From Vitis vinifera (taxonomy: Eukaryota > Streptophyta > Magnoliopsida > Vitales > Vitaceae), in contig NC_081823.1 in assembly GCF_030704535.1 (NCBI RefSeq), positions 7,074,501 through 7,138,500 on the forward strand: DNA of 64,000 nucleotides. The letters are read 5' to 3'. Shown here piece after piece: positions 60,651 to 64,000 of this stretch. The position numbers were made by a program, and so were the translations under genes. Under the pieces are notes generated by a model. The model did not search any database. It saw nothing but the letters and a program-made list of their open reading frames with translations, and had not been told where the DNA came from. Each line of letters starts with the position of its first letter. Positions within the stretch are counted from its first letter, which is position 1.

Positions 60651-62200
60651 TTTGAAAGAAAACTAAAGTTTTAAAATTTATTCAAAAATTGAAAGCTCGA
60701 AAATTAATTGAAAATTGACATTTTGAAAATTAAATTCAAGAATTGAAATTTTGGGAATTAAATTTGAAAGAAATTGGAATTTTGAAAATTAATTGAGAGT
60801 TAGAGTTTTGAAAATTAAATTATGAAAATTGGAATCTTAGAAATTATTTGAAGATGAAATTTTAAAAATAAATAATAATAATAATAATAATAATAATAAA
60901 CAAATGTGAAAATTGGAATTTTGGAAATTGGAAATTAAATTTGGAAATCGGAATTTTGAAAATCATTTGAGAATTGGAGTTTTGAAAATTAAATTATGAA
61001 TTGGAGTTTTGGAAATTAAATTTGAAAGAAATTGGAGTTTTGAAAATTAATTGAGAATTGGAGTTTTGAAGATTGAATTATGAAAATTAGAATCATGAAA
61101 ATTATTTGAAGATGAAATTTAAAATAATAATAATAATAATAACAATAACAATAATAATAAACAAATATAAAAATTGGAATTTTGGAAATTGGAAATTAAA
61201 TTTGGATATTAGAAATTTGAAGAATTATTTAAAGATAAAATTTTAAAAATAAATAAATAAATGAAATAATAATGAAAATAATAATGATTAAATAAATAAA
61301 TATGAAAATTGGAAATTAAATTTGGAAATTGGAATTTTTGAAGAATTATTTAAAGATGTAATTTTTAAAAATAAATAAATAAATAGAATAATAATAATAA
61401 CGAAAATAATAATAATTAAATAAATAAATGTGAAAATTGGAATTTTGGAAATTGAGAATTAAATTTGGAAATCGGAAATTTGAAAAATTATTTAAAAATG
61501 GAATTTTAAAAATAAAAAAATAAAAAGTAAAAATAATAATAACGAAAATAATAATGATTAAATAAATAAATGTGAAAATTAGAATTTTGGAAATTGGAAA
61601 TTAAATTTGGAAATAGGAATTTAAAAAAATAAATAAATAGAATAATAATAATAAAGAAAATAATAATTATTAAATAAATAAATGTGAAAATTGGAAATTA
61701 AATTTGGAAATCGAATTTTGAAGAATTATTTAAAGATGGAATTTTAAAGATTAAATTTGGAAATTGGAATTTTTGAAAAATTTATTGGAAGATGACATTT
61801 TAAAAATTAAATTTGGAAATTAAAATTTTTTGAGAATTTTTGGAAAATTTATTAGAAGATGGCATTTTAAAAATTAAATTTGGAAATTTGGAATTTTTGG
61901 AAAATTTATTTGAAGATGACATTTTAAAGATTAAATTTGAACTTTTGGAATTTTAGAAAATTTATTTGAAGAAGGCATTTTAAAGATTAAATTTGAACTT
62001 TTGGAACTTAGAAAATTTTGGAAATTTTTGAGAATGGTAGTTTTGGAAAATTATTCGAAAAATGGAATTTTAAAAAATTAAATTTAAAAATTAGAATTTT
62101 GAAAAATTGTTTCGAGAATGAAATTTTGGAAATTTTAAAAATTGGAGCTTTGGAAAATTATTTGAAAATTGAGGTGAAAATAAGATTATTTGAAAACCTG
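60650..62200. repeat. Degenerate AT-rich tandem array (GGAATTTTGGAAATT type)
   Basis: About 1.5 kb built from short words such as GGAATTTTGGAAATT, GGAAATTAAATTTGG and GAAAATTATTTGAAGATG. These group into irregular higher-order units of roughly 100-130 bases, each ending in an AAT/AATA microsatellite (at about 60876, 61122, 61265, 61387, 61530, 61640). After 61700 the microsatellites fade and 50-70-base units continue. Frames on either strand (62018-62209, 62091-62423) are by-products. It may be part of the flanking retroelement. Confidence 0.8.
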
Positions 62201-64000
62201 AAATTTTGAAAATTATTTTTAGAAAATAATTTGTCAAAATGTGTGAGCATAAAGGATAAAAAAAGAATATGGGCATGTTTGAGATTGCATGGCAAAAGTG
62301 GCCATGCATGAGTGGGGCCCGAGGTGCAAGCAAATCGGGTATGGCTGATTGGATTGATGGTAGGTTGGCTGCTGCTGATGCACCTATGGTTGATTTGGCA
62401 CTATTGGAATTGCAGAATTCCAAGTTTCCTCCTAACCACTAATTCCCACTTTTTACGAGATGAAAGACAAACACATACCACATACCATCTAAATGCTCCT
62501 TCCACCTCATCACCCACAAAATCATCACTCAACACAAAATAGCCTTGATCCCACCATGTTTCATCTCATTCTTCTCAAAAAAAAAAAAAAAAAAAAAAAA
62601 CTGGGTGCTTTTTTTTTTTAAAAAAAAAAAAAAAAACCAAAACTCACTCTATTGGAAAAGAAACCAAGCCTTCATTTGATTTGAAGCCTGAACTCCCCCT
62701 CCGTCTTGTCCAATAGAGTCACAAAGATTGGCAGGTTCGTGAGCCGGGTCGGGATCACAAACTGTTGATAGTCCGCACATACATGGACGTCCGAGAACTG
62801 GGAGGGGGGTGCGTCGGATCGACCTGGTGGTGCAGTCGAAATCGGAGTCGGAGAAGGATTGTGTGGACCGCGGTCTTGAGACTCACACTCATGGTCTTCA
62901 GTCGCTGCATTACCTGTTTCAGACGTATGGTTTGGCGGATCTTTTCGACTCCCTTAACGGTAGAAGCCATTAGAGAAGTTGCAAGTAGAGCTCTTTGGAA
63001 GGCGAAAAAACCCACAAGGGAGGGGTGATTCTGATTTTGAACTTTCAGAGTGCTTGGAGAATATTGTTAATATGACCAGATTCGAATAAGAGTTGGTCAT
63101 GCATATGGATTAGCAACAAAACGAACTAGTGATCACAAGGATCAAGGCTAAAGCTGCATTATTTCTACCATGAATGCTTATATACAGATCTAGGAAACCT
63201 TTTTCTCACCACCCAAGCAAAAAACAAAAAATAGAGACATGATTTTCAAGCATCCAACAACAAACACAACTCTACATCCACATTCATTCTCAAATTTTTG
63301 CTTAAAGGAATTAGATGAGCAAGGCAATATCAAGTTCAATGATATAACAAAATGAAATGCAACCTCTAATGCCCCGTTAAAGCATCAAATAAACCTTGAA
63401 ATTAGCAGGAAAGAAGTAAGGACAGTAGGGAGTGAATACCCATACCTGTAAAACCTCCCCTTCAAGGACTGATATGCTTGGCTCTTTGCTCTCTTATCAT
63501 TGCTAATCTAATAAATCCCTTTTTCCTCTCTGCTCGTTCCTAGCTAGGTTTTCTTACTCTAAAACGTTCTCTCTTTTTCAAGTTGTCTCCAATTTTTTCT
63601 CCAAAGCCCTCTTCAACCTCTCTTGCTCTCTTTTAAGTTTTTCGCTCATTCCCTGTTTCTTCCTTCTCTCGCAAGCCGCTTCCCACTCCACTGCTCCAGC
63701 CGTCATCCTCTGAAACTTCAACTACCACCATGGCGAGGTGGTCACGTCCAAGGTTACACGTCTCATGCATGAAGCTTCATGGAAGTCGGTCCCCCACTCG
63801 TCCAAGGTGCTCCTAGCTCCTTCTGGTGGTAAGAAAATATCCCTCTAATACTATTCATAAAAGCTGAGAAAACAAAGGCTATGTTTAGTTAAGAAAAACA
63901 CCCAAAAGGGGAGGGGGGGATGAATTGAGTTTTTAAAATCTTTTCAATCACAACAAAATTAAACAAAATATAAGCAAAGTAAATAGATAGAGTTGAGAGA
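62201..64000. other. Repeat-like DNA, no gene supported
   Basis: Mixed sequence with poly-A and poly-T runs at 62577-62636, a GC-richer stretch 62690-63030 and a pyrimidine-rich stretch 63450-63720. The stretch 62755-63015 is open for about 86 codons on both strands without known domains. The texture suggests a decayed retroelement continuing from 59.9 kb. The window ends inside it. Confidence 0.4.

Noticed and set aside
62755..63028. Overlapping 86-codon frames on both strands
   Set aside because: Open on both strands, no domain, no promoter; lies in repeat-like DNA.

Overview
This window is nuclear DNA from a flowering plant. All real genes have GT-AG introns, plant-type TATA boxes and typical eudicot proteins. 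The intergenic DNA is very AT-rich and full of small retroelements, MITEs and simple repeats. The gag and chromodomain of the LTR element near 17-20 kb look like families I know from grapevine, so Vitis or a close relative is my best guess; this is inference only. Nothing suggests bacterial operons, CRISPR or phage.

Layout: 0.58-0.92 kb holds a decayed copy of plastid 23S rRNA. 3.15-3.77 kb (-) is a small membrane protein gene (DUF4408 plus DUF761). 4.86-6.80 kb is a cluster of three related MITE-like repeats, one split by a TRIM retroelement with a perfect target-site duplication. 9.2-20.7 kb (-) is a full-length but broken condensin subunit gene (CAP-H). Its third exon is split by a 3-kb chromovirus-type LTR retrotransposon, whose own 3' LTR carries a nested Tourist-like MITE. 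21.6-27.3 kb (-) is an intact five-exon DUF212 (acid phosphatase/haloperoxidase-related) membrane protein gene. 27.3-38.6 kb is gene-poor and carries two further TRIM-type elements. 38.6-41.5 kb (+) is GDP-L-galactose phosphorylase (VTC2/GGP), the controlling step of ascorbate synthesis, with its conserved non-AUG upstream ORF. 42.5-43.1 kb (+) is a STIG1-like secreted Cys-rich protein with an unusual proline-rich tail. 45.3-52.4 kb (+) is MOCS3/CNX5 (E1-like plus rhodanese), with a tRNA-type SINE in intron 3. 55.1-57.4 kb (-) is plastid aspartate carbamoyltransferase (PYRB), with a likely 5'-UTR intron. 59.9-64 kb is repeat DNA, including a roughly 1.5-kb array of degenerate AT-rich repeats.

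The genes are independent, ordinary plant transcription units and do not form a pathway cluster: vitamin C, molybdenum cofactor/tRNA thiolation, pyrimidines, chromosome condensation. The points of most interest are the multiply disabled CAP-H copy and the nested elements inside it, the non-AUG-started uORF of the ascorbate gene, and several very short retroelements that can be delimited base by base through their target-site duplications. I found no convincing wholly new biological system.
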